Part shown: positions 18,163 to 27,316 of the stretch, piece after piece | Layout: the number at the start of each line of letters is the position of its first letter | How positions within the stretch are numbered: the stretch's first letter is position 1 | Source of the DNA: Sphingobacteriaceae bacterium | GTDB lineage: Bacteria; Bacteroidota; Bacteroidia; B-17B0; Aurantibacillaceae | Assembly (NCBI GenBank): GCA_016715905.1 | Contig: JADJXI010000020.1 | Span: 62,001 to 126,000, forward strand | DNA: 64,000 nt | Direction: 5' to 3' | Translations under genes and position numbers: made by a program | Notes under the pieces: model-generated | What the model saw: the letters and a program-made list of their open reading frames with translations, nothing else | What the model was told of the DNA's origin: nothing | Databases searched by the model: none

Positions 18163-19190
18163 TTCAGTTCATTTACTTTTTGCAATAAAATTTCGGTGCA
18201 ATAATCAATACTAAATTTTTCAATTTCTATTTTCAAAACATCGGGGTTGACTCTGCTTTCTAAACCAAAGGTGTAGGTTTTGTCATAATAACGTAAACAG
18301 TAATCGAATGCGGTTTTAAAATCATTTGCATCAATAGCGTCGATGGCAATTTTGGTTTGTTCGCCACCTAATCGTTTTGTTATTTTCAAAATGGAGTTTT
18401 TTAAATCCTGTTTATCAAATTTTCCATATTCATTTAAAATATGATTCAATCGTTCTTCAAAAGGAATATCGAGAAAAAAAACTTTAGAACTCCGAATAGC
18501 TTCCCGAATTGGATTAGGAATCATATTTTTTCCAATAGATTTACTTTCGTCTTCCAGCCATATTGGCTTCTCTTTATTCATAAAAAAAAGTTCAGTAAAT
18601 AATATGTTTTCAAATTGTTCTTGTGAAGGTTGAGGTGCTTGTCCCAGTGCACCAAAGGCCGATCCTTTATGATTGGCAATAAACTCAAGATTTATAATTT
18701 GTTCTTTTTTCTCTCTTAATTTTTCGAGTATAAATGTTTTTCCCGATCCGGTTTTACCTCCTAGAATATAAAACTTATAGGGCAAAGAAAAACCATTCAA
18801 AACAAAATTCCGAAAAGTTTTATAGCCTCCTTTGAGTGTATACACTTTAAAACCGTACATGTCTAAAAGTTGGGCAACAAACCCGCTTCGCATCCCCCCG
18901 CGCCAACAATGAATATAAATTTCTTTGCCTTGAACATTTTTTTCAGCTTCGCTGATCAGCCTTGTGAGTTTTGGAGCAACAATTTCCAGTCCACGTAAAA
19001 CTGCCTCTTGTCTGTTTTTTTGTTTATACAAAGTGCCTATTTGGGCACGTTCTTCATCATTAAACAATATTAAATTAAATGCGCCCGGAATATGCCCCTG
19101 TGCAAATTCGGAAGGGGAGCGAACATCAAAAACGGGGCCGTTCAAATTTGATTGTTGGAGGAAGGATTGAATATCTAAGGCAGTATGCAA
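18159..19190 (-). CDS. selU: tRNA 2-selenouridine synthase
   Basis: 343 residues with an N-terminal rhodanese domain (about 1-125) whose catalytic loop is HCWRGGMRSG, the SelU/MnmH signature, and a C-terminal P-loop domain with GGKTGSGKT (near 146). SelU converts wobble 2-thiouridine in tRNA-Lys, Glu and Gln to 2-selenouridine through geranylated tRNA, using selenophosphate from SelD. It starts with TTG (MHTALDIQSFL), 9 nt after the stop of the SpoIIE gene upstream, and overlaps selD by 4 bp. The selU-selD pair indicates a selenium-for-tRNA trait. Confidence 0.95.
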   Translation of the reverse strand: MHTALDIQSFLQQSNLNGPVFDVRSPSEFAQGHIPGAFNLILFNDEERAQIGTLYKQKNRQEAVLRGLEIVAPKLTRLISEAEKNVQGKEIYIHCWRGGMRSGFVAQLLDMYGFKVYTLKGGYKTFRNFVLNGFSLPYKFYILGGKTGSGKTFILEKLREKKEQIINLEFIANHKGSAFGALGQAPQPSQEQFENILFTELFFMNKEKPIWLEDESKSIGKNMIPNPIREAIRSSKVFFLDIPFEERLNHILNEYGKFDKQDLKNSILKITKRLGGEQTKIAIDAIDANDFKTAFDYCLRYYDKTYTFGLESRVNPDVLKIEIEKFSIDYCTEILLQKVNELK

Positions 19191-19199
19191 GAAAATAAA

Positions 19200-21518
19200 T
19201 TAAAGCCGAACTCCTATTACCAGAATGTCATCCACTTGTTCATTACCGCCCTTCCATTCTTCAAAATGATCAATGAGGTATTGTTTTTGATCCTGCATTT
19301 TTAAATCTTTTATTTTCAGCAAAATATCTTTAAATCGTTTGGTCATCATTTTTTTTGCTTTATCACCGCCAAACTGATCGGCATATCCATCAGAAAATAT
19401 ATACAAGGTGTCATTTACTTCAAACTCAAAAGTGTGTGTTTCAAATTCCTGATCATCCTGGGTATGACCTCCAACAGCGTGTTTTGTGGCTCTATATTCT
19501 AATATTGAATTTTGATTATTTTTGATTACCCAAAGCGGACGATTAGCGCCTGCGTATGAAATTTTTATTTTTTCAGAAGTTTTATAATCAACCGGAATAT
19601 TCAAAATAGAAATATCCATACCATCTCTGGTGCCTGTTTCGCCGGATTGACGTAATGCAGTTTTTAAACCGTTATTTAATTCTTTTATGATTAAACCGGG
19701 GTCGGAAGTTAAATCTACGCCGTCCTTTAATTTTTCGCTTCCAATCATACTCATAAAAGCACCGGGCACGCCATGACCAGTACAATCGGCGGCGGCAATA
19801 ATTACTTCTTTTTTAGATTTTGCGTATTTATCGGAAAAAAAGTAAAAATCTCCGGACACAATATCTTTGGATTTATATAGAATAAAATAATTTTTTAAAT
19901 AAGGGTCAATTTCAGAAGGCGGAGGTAAAATGGCATGTTGAATGCGTTTAGCGTAGAGAATACTTTGTAAAGTTTCTTCATTCTTCTCTTCAATAATTTT
20001 GCCTTTCTCAACAATTTCATCTTTTTGTTTTTCAATTTCAATTTTTTGATTTTCAAGTATTGTATTAGCTTTTTTCTTTTGAAGATAGATTCTGACCATT
20101 ACAAAAAGTAATAAACTTAAGACAGCTGCGCCTATTAATACCAAATTAAAAGATTTTTGCTTTGAGCTTAATTCTGCTTCTTTTACATTTTTTTCTTTAT
20201 TGGCTAAATCTAATTCTCTGGCTGCCATTTCCTGCAATAATTTATCTTGTTCCAGTTTTTCTTCAGCTTCATTTAATAATTTCTTCTGGCCAAGTGCCTC
20301 TAGTTTTTGTTTATTTGCAAGTGCACTTAATTGTTCAATTTCTCTGGCTCTTTTTTCTGCTTCTAGTTGTTTTTGAAGCGCTTCATTTTGTTGTTCCTGA
20401 ATTTTCAGTTCTTTTACTTTTTTCTCCTGTTCCAACAATTTTAATGCGATTTCCTTTTTTTCGGCTTCCATTTTTTTGGCCAGCAATTCATTTTCTTTTT
20501 CTTTTAATGAAACTTCATGCAACATTTGCTCTTTTTGAAGCAATTCAATTTCCTTTAATTTTTTCTCTTGTTCAATTCTTAGGTTTTCTATTTCCAGTTT
20601 TTTATTGGTCTCCATAGTGGTGGCCATAATCAATTTAGTAGAATTAGAGATTCCTTTAAGCTGTCGTTTTAATAAATGTTCATAGGAACCATCAGCTCCA
20701 AATCCTTTTTTTCGTTTGAGGTAATAAATTTTATTACTTGGTTTGTTAATGATAAAGCCAAAAAGATCGGAAGTGGCGGAAGCTGCAAAATTATCCGTCA
20801 TGGCTACTTTCCAATCGGGTAATTCGTACACGGTTTCATCACCAATTTCTTGCGTATAGGTATTTATCAATAAACTTTGGCTGTTGAATCCTTTCTTAGA
20901 AAAATTAATTATGTACACATTAGAAAGTTCGAGATTAAAAGTAAAACTTCCATCGGCTTTAGAACTATCTTTTTTATAAAACAATTCATTACGATCAATG
21001 GAAATAACTACATCTTCAACAGGCTTTCCGTTTTTGGTAACAATGCCGCTAAATTTAAGATAACCTTTATGCGCTACTCCTCCGGCAATTTTTTTTATTT
21101 TATCTCCGCTACTGCTGTAAATAAAATACTCCCCAATCCAATCGTTTTTTTTCATGGTACCTTCATGGGTAAGTTTACCTTTTTCGTTATATAATTTTAC
21201 GGTTCCGTTTAATTCACCGTATTCATAGTTAACTTCGTTTTTAATTTTATTTGTATTTTGATGGTACGACTTCCAGGCGCCGTGTTTAACACCATCAGTA
21301 TAATGTCCATCGGTTACAATTTGATTGAATTTAAGTAGTTTGTTTTTTAATCCTTTAGAGTCTCGTCCAAAAAAGAGCCAGCGACCTTGTTTTCTGCCAT
21401 TTTTATCAACGATGTTTATTGTGTCACCCAAAAAAGTGTCAAAATCTTTATACTGACCGAAAACTAAGTTTGTCGATATAAATATCAGTAATAAGAATAT
21501 GTATCTGCAATTATTCAG
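19200..21518 (-). CDS. MORN/CarboxypepD-regulatory-like sensor with SpoIIE-type PP2C phosphatase
   Basis: The first TTG (21431) lacks the signal peptide. The same frame upstream encodes NNCRYIFLLLIFISTNLVFGQ but has no ATG, GTG or TTG back to the TGA at 21575; CTG 21518 is the only near-cognate start beside the hydrophobic segment. Order in the 772-residue form: signal peptide; MORN/YwqK-like repeats (about 40-135, GAWKSYHQ, ELNGTVKLYNEKGKL); a carboxypeptidase-regulatory-like domain (about 145-210); a long Glu/Lys/Leu coiled coil (about 300-450); a membrane segment (about 456-478, LVLIGAAVLSLLLFVMV); a second coiled coil with AKRIQHAILPPP; and SpoIIE/PP2C (about 525-772, DCTGHGVPGAFMS, SDGYADQFGG). 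It follows ribE and precedes selU. Signal and target are unknown. Confidence 0.88.
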   Translation of the reverse strand: MNNCRYIFLLLIFISTNLVFGQYKDFDTFLGDTINIVDKNGRKQGRWLFFGRDSKGLKNKLLKFNQIVTDGHYTDGVKHGAWKSYHQNTNKIKNEVNYEYGELNGTVKLYNEKGKLTHEGTMKKNDWIGEYFIYSSSGDKIKKIAGGVAHKGYLKFSGIVTKNGKPVEDVVISIDRNELFYKKDSSKADGSFTFNLELSNVYIINFSKKGFNSQSLLINTYTQEIGDETVYELPDWKVAMTDNFAASATSDLFGFIINKPSNKIYYLKRKKGFGADGSYEHLLKRQLKGISNSTKLIMATTMETNKKLEIENLRIEQEKKLKEIELLQKEQMLHEVSLKEKENELLAKKMEAEKKEIALKLLEQEKKVKELKIQEQQNEALQKQLEAEKRAREIEQLSALANKQKLEALGQKKLLNEAEEKLEQDKLLQEMAARELDLANKEKNVKEAELSSKQKSFNLVLIGAAVLSLLLFVMVRIYLQKKKANTILENQKIEIEKQKDEIVEKGKIIEEKNEETLQSILYAKRIQHAILPPPSEIDPYLKNYFILYKSKDIVSGDFYFFSDKYAKSKKEVIIAAADCTGHGVPGAFMSMIGSEKLKDGVDLTSDPGLIIKELNNGLKTALRQSGETGTRDGMDISILNIPVDYKTSEKIKISYAGANRPLWVIKNNQNSILEYRATKHAVGGHTQDDQEFETHTFEFEVNDTLYIFSDGYADQFGGDKAKKMMTKRFKDILLKIKDLKMQDQKQYLIDHFEEWKGGNEQVDDILVIGVRL

Positions 21519-21520
21519 AG

Positions 21521-21528
21521 CAAAGGTA
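21521..21528 (-). promoter_or_regulatory. TAnnTTTG -7 box before the second SpoIIE sensor gene
   Basis: On the minus strand TACCTTTG matches the Bacteroidota -7 consensus and ends 2 nt before the proposed CTG start. It lies in the 54-bp gap after ribE. It would give a leaderless or almost leaderless mRNA for this gene, independent of the ribE transcript. Confidence is limited because the start codon itself is uncertain. Confidence 0.4.
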
Positions 21529-21572
21529 AAGTTAAAAAAATAAGTGAAATGGAAGTTTTTAACTGTAAAAAA

Positions 21573-22160
21573 TCAGTTTTTTGAAGCTAGTTTGGCCAGG
21601 TATTTGCCAATTATATCAAATTCAATATTCACTTGGTCTCCCACCTGTAAATTGTTAAAATTGGTATGTGTTAAAGTATATGGAATTAAGCATACTGAAA
21701 ATTGAGTATTCAAAGACTTTACTACCGTTAAACTAACCCCATTTACTGTAATGCTTCCTTTTTCAACGGTGATGTGCCCCTTATCGGCTGAATACTCAAA
21801 CAAAAATTCTTTGCTTCCCTTTTGGTCACTGATAGATTTACAAATTGCAGTTGTGTCTACGTGTCCCTGAACTATATGCCCGTCAAATCGACCATTAACC
21901 TGTAAACATCTTTCAATATTTACTTGATCGCCTTCTTTTAATTCACCGAGATTAGATTTCTGTAAAGTTTCGGCTATTGCGGTAACGGTGTATAAATTTT
22001 GGTTTAAGGAAGTTATAGTTAAACATACACCATTATGCGCCACACTTTGATCAATTTTTAATTCTTGAGCAATTGGTGAAGAAAAAGTAAAATGAATATT
22101 TTCACCTTCTTTTTGAATGTGTTCCAACTTGGAGAATGTTTCTATAATTCCGGTGAACAT
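21573..22160 (-). CDS. ribE: Riboflavin synthase alpha subunit
   Basis: 195 residues with the diagnostic N-terminus MFTGIIE and two lumazine-binding repeats (about 1-95 and 96-190); each repeat carries a conserved VNGV/HNGVCLT-type segment (AHNGVCLTITSL, TVNGVSLTVV). The enzyme dismutates two 6,7-dimethyl-8-ribityllumazine to riboflavin. Length is typical. Its ATG shares one base with the stop of the TlpA-like gene (TAATG), so translation is coupled. No FMN riboswitch is seen here and the other rib genes are not in the window. Confidence 0.95.
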   Translation of the reverse strand: MFTGIIETFSKLEHIQKEGENIHFTFSSPIAQELKIDQSVAHNGVCLTITSLNQNLYTVTAIAETLQKSNLGELKEGDQVNIERCLQVNGRFDGHIVQGHVDTTAICKSISDQKGSKEFLFEYSADKGHITVEKGSITVNGVSLTVVKSLNTQFSVCLIPYTLTHTNFNNLQVGDQVNIEFDIIGKYLAKLASKN

Positions 22161-23371
22161 TAAAGTTTCAATAAATTTTTTATGAGCGATTCAGTATTTT
22201 CCTTAAAGCGAAGATACTCATTTCCGGTGGCGGGGCCGCTAAATCCGGTGTGGATTTTCACAATTTTGTGCTCACGATTTAAAAAAATAGTGGTAGGAAA
22301 AGCGGTAATGTTATTTACAAAATTTAAACTTTCGGAAGCTTTATTTTTTCCGGTTTGTAAGGGCAATAAAACGGTATATTTAATATTAAATTTTTTAATT
22401 AATCTGTTAACCTGAGTTTTAGCTTTGGCAAAATCGGTAGTTTTCTCAAATGCTAAGGCAATAATTTCAAGTCCTTGCGATTTGTATACGGAATACAGTT
22501 CACTTAAGTAAGCACTTTCATCCATGCAATTGGGACACCAACTCCCCATTACCTGAATAATTATCGGTTTATTTTCAAATTTTTTATCAGTGAGTGAAAC
22601 AAATTTTTTATCAAAATTTAGATATTTGAAATCTACAACTTTGTTTTTATCAAGTGCAAATGTTATTTCATCGGCATTTTTTAATTCAAAATGCTCATTT
22701 CGCTTAGCAGTCCAGCTTTCTTGCCAATGCGCCCCGCTATAAAACACTCCCGACAAAGTTTCATTAATGGTATTTAATTCGGCCACAAAAAGAAAAGCAT
22801 GACTGCCATCGAAACAGGATAAATACATTTTATTTCCGTTTTTCATTCCCTCTAAAAATCGATAATCGCCGGTTTCCGTTAAAAACGTTCCGGAGATATA
22901 ATCTGTTTGTTCTAAGTGATGAAAAATGCCTATTGCTTTAGAGCTATCTTGACTAGTTGGCGAAAAAGTACATTCCCATTTGCCTTCAAAATACGGATTT
23001 GCTTTACCCGGGACAAAATCAAAACGATTTGTTTGACCGAAATAGGCTTTAAATGGAATAATATTATTTTCGTTGCGGTAATGGTTAATCCAATGTCCTT
23101 GTAAACCTTCATTGGTAATTTTACATCTAAATTCAGTATCAAAAACGGGCATTTGAATAAATACGGAATCTTTTTTAAATTTTATTTCGCTTACTTCAAT
23201 TTTTTCCTCTGCATTTTTTATAATTATTTTTTTCCCTTTTTCAGTAACTTCAAAATTGAAAGGCAGTAGTATATTTTCTTTTTCATTTAGAAAAAGGACA
23301 GCCCGGTAAGGACCCACTTTTAATCCGGCGTGAAGTTGAAGAACAAGTAATATGGGGATAATTATTTTCAA
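22160..23371 (-). CDS. TlpA-like periplasmic thioredoxin-fold protein
   Basis: The start is set at TTG 23371, one base after the agmatinase stop, because a signal peptide follows (MKIIIPILLVLQLHAGL); longer forms run back through the agmatinase gene. The N-terminal 230 residues are a strand-rich domain typical of Bacteroidota TlpA proteins. The C-terminal 150 residues are a thioredoxin domain with the redox motif WCPNC (near 277) followed by MDESAYLSELYSVYKSQG and a cis-Pro region (NNITAFPTTIFLNREHKI). It probably reduces or oxidises periplasmic disulphides or acts in cytochrome maturation; substrate unknown. It overlaps ribE by one base. Confidence 0.87.
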   Translation of the reverse strand: MKIIIPILLVLQLHAGLKVGPYRAVLFLNEKENILLPFNFEVTEKGKKIIIKNAEEKIEVSEIKFKKDSVFIQMPVFDTEFRCKITNEGLQGHWINHYRNENNIIPFKAYFGQTNRFDFVPGKANPYFEGKWECTFSPTSQDSSKAIGIFHHLEQTDYISGTFLTETGDYRFLEGMKNGNKMYLSCFDGSHAFLFVAELNTINETLSGVFYSGAHWQESWTAKRNEHFELKNADEITFALDKNKVVDFKYLNFDKKFVSLTDKKFENKPIIIQVMGSWCPNCMDESAYLSELYSVYKSQGLEIIALAFEKTTDFAKAKTQVNRLIKKFNIKYTVLLPLQTGKNKASESLNFVNNITAFPTTIFLNREHKIVKIHTGFSGPATGNEYLRFKENTESLIKNLLKL

Positions 23372-23372
23372 T

Positions 23373-24425
23373 TTATTTATTTTGACTCGACGCAACCAGG
23401 TTACAGATTCTGTATAATAAACGTGCGGCCACATTAGCGTCCCAATCATTATTTTTACCCGGAGTAACTTCATTTAAATCGAATGCAATTATTTTTCTAC
23501 CACTTTTTACTATTTTTTCAAACAAAAATAGAATTTGTTCGGTTTCAAATCCTCCTGCAACAGGAGTGCCGGTATTTGGACATAATTTTGGATCCAAACC
23601 GTCGATGTCAAAACTCAAATAAATATTTTGCGGAAGTTCATTCACAATTCTGTTACAAATTCTATCCCAGCTATCTCCATTAAACATTTTGTATTTAATA
23701 TCTCTGTCAAAAAAGGTTACAATTCTTCCTTTGCTGTTTTGTATGATTTCGAGTTCCTCTTCACAATAATCGCGAATTCCTACTTGTACTAATTTATCAA
23801 TTTCTTTTATTTTTAAAGCATTGTACATGATAGATGCGTGCGAAAATTCGAATCCTTCATAGGCAATTCGTAAATCGGCATGCGCATCAATTTGCAAAAT
23901 GGTATAGTTGCCAAATTTCTCGGCCAAAGCCTGCATCATGCCCAATGGAGTGGAATGGTCACCTCCAATTAATCCAACCGTTTTATTTTGATTCAGAAAA
24001 TGCAAACATTTTTCTTTCACCCATTTATTTAAAGCCAGACATTCTTTTTGTATTTTATTCGCCTGACTTTTTAGTTTTGGGGATTCCGGATTTTTTCCAT
24101 TAGCCAATTCCTCAATATAACGTTCGGCACTTTTTCTTAATAAATTGCTTTTTTGTTTTATGGAATTATTTATTTTATCCATAGCAATTCCTTTTTTCCA
24201 AGCATCTTTTACTAAGGGGTCGTATAAGTCTACCTGATAACTTGCATCTAAGATGGCTTTGGGTCCGTTTACGGTGCCGCCGCTATAACTCACGGTTACT
24301 TCCCAGGGAACGGGAATCAGAACGGTTTCACATTCTTCAAGTGTAAATGGAAGTCCGAACATTCCATCATTTAATTGTCCGACTCCATTAGGGTCAAAAT
24401 TTTTTATTTTTTCACTTTTGGTCAT
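23373..24425 (-). CDS. Ureohydrolase, agmatinase/arginase family
   Basis: 350 residues of the arginase fold. Binuclear manganese ligands are visible in order: GGDHSTPLGM, IDAHADLRIAYEG (with the F-SHAS motif after it) and SFDIDGLDPKLCPNTGTP. The closing EVTPGKNNDWDANVAARL is also typical. Such enzymes hydrolyse agmatine, guanidinobutyrate or similar guanidino compounds; the Bacteroidota form is usually named agmatinase family protein, and the substrate is not decided by sequence. It is longer than E. coli SpeB (306) through an insertion near 100-150. It lies 11 bp after pdxH. Confidence 0.88.
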   Translation of the reverse strand: MTKSEKIKNFDPNGVGQLNDGMFGLPFTLEECETVLIPVPWEVTVSYSGGTVNGPKAILDASYQVDLYDPLVKDAWKKGIAMDKINNSIKQKSNLLRKSAERYIEELANGKNPESPKLKSQANKIQKECLALNKWVKEKCLHFLNQNKTVGLIGGDHSTPLGMMQALAEKFGNYTILQIDAHADLRIAYEGFEFSHASIMYNALKIKEIDKLVQVGIRDYCEEELEIIQNSKGRIVTFFDRDIKYKMFNGDSWDRICNRIVNELPQNIYLSFDIDGLDPKLCPNTGTPVAGGFETEQILFLFEKIVKSGRKIIAFDLNEVTPGKNNDWDANVAARLLYRICNLVASSQNK

Positions 24426-24436
24426 AGTAATAATTA

Positions 24437-25093
24437 TTAAGGGGCGAGTCTGCTAATCTCCCATTTATCATTTTGTAAATTATAACAAAGCCTGTCGTGC
24501 AAACGACTAATTCCTCCTTGCCAAAATTCATAATAATTTGCTTTTAATATCCATCCACCCCAATGTTCCGGACGCGGAACATCTTTTCCTTCAAATTCCA
24601 ATCTATATTTTTCTAAATTGTTTTCAATATCTTTTCGTGAATTTATTTTAGCACTTTGATTAGAAGCCCAAGCGCCAAGTTTAGATTCGTAAGGTCGAAG
24701 TTGAAAGTAATTATCGCTGTTATCGGCAGAAGCTTTTTTTACCGTTCCTTCAATGCGAATTTGTCGTTGTAATTCGGGCCAGAAAAAGTTTAAACATGCA
24801 TTAGGATTTTTTTCCAGGCTTCGACCTTTACGTGAATTATAATTTCCATAAAACCAAAATTTGTTATTATGGATTTTTCTAAGATAAACTATTCGTGCTG
24901 AGGGTTGGTTATTTTCAACCGTAGCTAGTGTCATGGCCTGTACTTCGGGCATGTGAGTTTCGTTAGCCTGTTTAAACCACAATTCAAATTGTTGCATGGG
25001 ATCTGATAATAAATCAGACTCACTTAAAGTACCTTTTGTAAAATCTTCCCTAAGGTTTTTTAAAAATTCATCACTGTGTGTTGCCATAAGCAT
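24437..25093 (-). CDS. pdxH: Pyridoxamine 5'-phosphate oxidase
   Basis: 218 residues of typical PdxH length. Conserved FMN- and PLP-binding segments are visible: AMTLATVENNQPSARIVYLRKI, NYNSRKGRSLEKNP, ALNFFWPELQRQIRIEG-like LNFFWPELQRQIRIEGTV, and the C-terminal signature FWQGGISRLHDRLCY. The enzyme makes pyridoxal phosphate from PNP or PMP. Two starts are possible (25093 or 25087, both ATG). It sits between the POT transporter and the agmatinase gene on one strand, probably in one transcript. Confidence 0.94.
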   Translation of the reverse strand: MLMATHSDEFLKNLREDFTKGTLSESDLLSDPMQQFELWFKQANETHMPEVQAMTLATVENNQPSARIVYLRKIHNNKFWFYGNYNSRKGRSLEKNPNACLNFFWPELQRQIRIEGTVKKASADNSDNYFQLRPYESKLGAWASNQSAKINSRKDIENNLEKYRLEFEGKDVPRPEHWGGWILKANYYEFWQGGISRLHDRLCYNLQNDKWEISRLAP

Positions 25094-25134
25094 TTAATTT
25101 TAAATGAATAATTGAATAGTTTGCTGAGAAAAAA

Positions 25135-26775
25135 TTATGCCGTATTTTCTCTGAAAACTCTGTTAAGTTTTTTGAGTAAAAACAACATAATAAAAAAAGC
25201 AAACATAAGCAGTGCAAAATTCAACATAAAAAAATAAGCTTTATGGTCCATTTTGTCCCAGTTTTTTCCTAGCTCTCCACTAAGCTTATTCCCTAAGGAA
25301 GTAGCCAAGCTCCATCCGCCCATCATGAGCGCAGTAAATCTTGCAGGCGATAATTTAGACACCATGGATAATCCCATTGGACTTAAACATAACTCCCCTA
25401 TAGTTATTACACCGTAACTGGCAATTAACCACCACGCGCTAGCTTTATTTATGCCATTGCCCGTGTAATAAACAGCACCAACCATTACTAAAGTAGAAAG
25501 TGCTGAAATAAATAATCCTATTGCAATTTTGGAAGCAGTGGTAGGCTCTTTATTTTTTCTACGCATATAAGAAAACACTGCAATTATTAATGGAGTAAGA
25601 ATAACAACAAAAAAGGGATTTATAGACTGAAATATACTTGTATTAAATAATTGTAATGATTCGCCTTGCGGCGGGATTTTAGAAGCGTCTAAGTTTTTAA
25701 AATAGGCCGGATAATCCATTACCGTTATTGTTTCGCCATTTTCATTTTTAATTTTTCGGAATTGCTCATCCAGCTGACTTTCCTCTGAGTTCTGCGCAGT
25801 TACTTTTTCTGAAAAACCAAGTTTTGCTGTTAGATCTGAAATTGCGGCCGGACTCTCACGGTCAGTATAATACTTTGCATAGGTAGTAAGTGCGGTACCG
25901 TTTTGTTTAAAAATTGCCCAGAATAAAATAACGATGAGGAAAATAATGTACATGGTGCTCAGCGGTTTTTTTTCTTCCGTACTGGATTTAATATAAATGG
26001 AGGCGAAAAAATAAATAACAGGAATGCAAAACATAAAAAAAGCATCTGTACTATTACTACTTGAAATACTACCCGGAATAAACCAGCCAATAACGGCAAA
26101 GCCAACCCCGATAAGCATAAGCTTGGCAAACTGCATAAGTAAAGGCTTATCCTGAGGAGTAGGTTCTTTTCTCACATCAACTGCTTTATAGTGTTTTATG
26201 CCCATCCAAAAAGTGATTACGCCTATGAACATGCCTATACCTGCAGCAATAAATGCGCCATTCCATCCTATTTTATTAAGCATGATGGCACCAATGAAAT
26301 TGCAAATAAACGCACCCAGGTTTATACCCATGTAAAAAATATTATAGCCGGTATCTTTTTTGCTTTTGTAATCGGGATGATTAAACAGATTACCTAATAG
26401 AGTAGAAATATTGGGTTTAAAAAATCCGTTACCTACAACCATAATTATTAATGCTGTGTAAAATGCCCAGAGTTCGTGAACTGATAATAAGCAATACCCA
26501 ATACCCATTAAAATTCCTCCAAGGGTTATGGAAAAGCGATACCCTAATTTTAAATCGGCCAATAAACCACCCATGAAGGGCGTTAGATATGCTGCTGCAA
26601 TAAAAGTGCCGTATATGTCTGCTGCTTGTGCATTATCCCATCCAAATCCTCCTTCTTTTTCTTCGGCAGTCATGTAAAGGGTGAAAATCCCAATCATTAA
26701 ATAGTATCCGAATCTTTCCCAGAATTCGGTGAATACCAGAAAAAAAAGTCCTTTGGGGTATTTGTTCTTCATCAT
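25135..26775 (-). CDS. POT-family proton-coupled di/tripeptide transporter
   Basis: 546 residues with about 14 membrane segments. It opens with PKGLFFLVFTEFWERFGYYL, holding the E-x-x-E-R-F-x-Y-Y motif of the proton-dependent oligopeptide transporters, and has GNGFFKPNISTLLGNLF and the FYMGINLGAF signature of the PTR2 family. Such proteins import di- and tripeptides with protons. The insertion between helices (about 295-375, hydrophilic) is common in Bacteroidota members. It is 6 bp after the 26782 membrane gene and precedes pdxH. Confidence 0.92.
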   Translation of the reverse strand: MMKNKYPKGLFFLVFTEFWERFGYYLMIGIFTLYMTAEEKEGGFGWDNAQAADIYGTFIAAAYLTPFMGGLLADLKLGYRFSITLGGILMGIGYCLLSVHELWAFYTALIIMVVGNGFFKPNISTLLGNLFNHPDYKSKKDTGYNIFYMGINLGAFICNFIGAIMLNKIGWNGAFIAAGIGMFIGVITFWMGIKHYKAVDVRKEPTPQDKPLLMQFAKLMLIGVGFAVIGWFIPGSISSSNSTDAFFMFCIPVIYFFASIYIKSSTEEKKPLSTMYIIFLIVILFWAIFKQNGTALTTYAKYYTDRESPAAISDLTAKLGFSEKVTAQNSEESQLDEQFRKIKNENGETITVMDYPAYFKNLDASKIPPQGESLQLFNTSIFQSINPFFVVILTPLIIAVFSYMRRKNKEPTTASKIAIGLFISALSTLVMVGAVYYTGNGINKASAWWLIASYGVITIGELCLSPMGLSMVSKLSPARFTALMMGGWSLATSLGNKLSGELGKNWDKMDHKAYFFMLNFALLMFAFFIMLFLLKKLNRVFRENTA

Positions 26776-26781
26776 TTTATA

Positions 26782-27309
26782 TTACTCAGATTTCATATGT
26801 TTTAAATTTACCGCATACATGATTATAAAAGCTGCATCAAAAACAACCATGAGGGCTATCATGATGACGGCCATTAAATTTCCTGATCCGCCAAACGCGC
26901 TGAAAGTAGCCATCATTGTTTTTCCGGCAAGTGCTATTCCCACATATGGAATTAATTCACCCAAAAGATAAAAGTAAAAACCTTTTTTTTGCAGATTCCA
27001 CATAAACCAAACGCCCAATGCACTTAAACCCATGCCGATTAATCCAATAGCATTATTTACAATTTGACCCGTTGAACCTTGTTCTGCTAAAATGGTTTCC
27101 ATCTTATCAGCAGCTTCCGGATTAAATCTTCGCATTTGTTCAATTTGTTCAGCTTGTTTTTCGGGGGTATTGGTAAATATGCCGGCCACACCTGTAATGA
27201 CAATATATGCGCAACACAGCCAACTCAGAATACATATAGCGGTTAAAAACTGATTTCGTTTTGGTGATTCTATATCGTTTGTAAATTGATTTTCGCTTGA
27301 GATTTCCAT
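26782..27309 (-). CDS. Four-helix membrane protein, paralogue of the 28227 gene product
   Basis: 175 residues with a hydrophilic N-terminus and about four membrane helices (for example FLTAICILSWLCCAYIVITG and LMAVIMIALMVVFDAAFIIM). It shares with the 28227-28697 product the segments FLT(A/V)(I/L)CILS and an ending in YAVNLKHMK / YGMNLKHMK, so the two are paralogues in a cluster of small membrane proteins. No function is known. It lies 7 bp after the DUF2752-like gene and 6 bp before the POT transporter gene. Confidence 0.7.
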   Translation of the reverse strand: MEISSENQFTNDIESPKRNQFLTAICILSWLCCAYIVITGVAGIFTNTPEKQAEQIEQMRRFNPEAADKMETILAEQGSTGQIVNNAIGLIGMGLSALGVWFMWNLQKKGFYFYLLGELIPYVGIALAGKTMMATFSAFGGSGNLMAVIMIALMVVFDAAFIIMYAVNLKHMKSE

Positions 27310-27316
27310 GATATAA

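Noticed and set aside
20162..20617. A 151-codon plus-strand ORF of hydrophobic, Leu/Phe-rich sequence inside the 19200 gene
   Set aside because: It is the complement of the Glu/Lys/Leu coiled-coil codons of the SpoIIE sensor and carries no independent signal.
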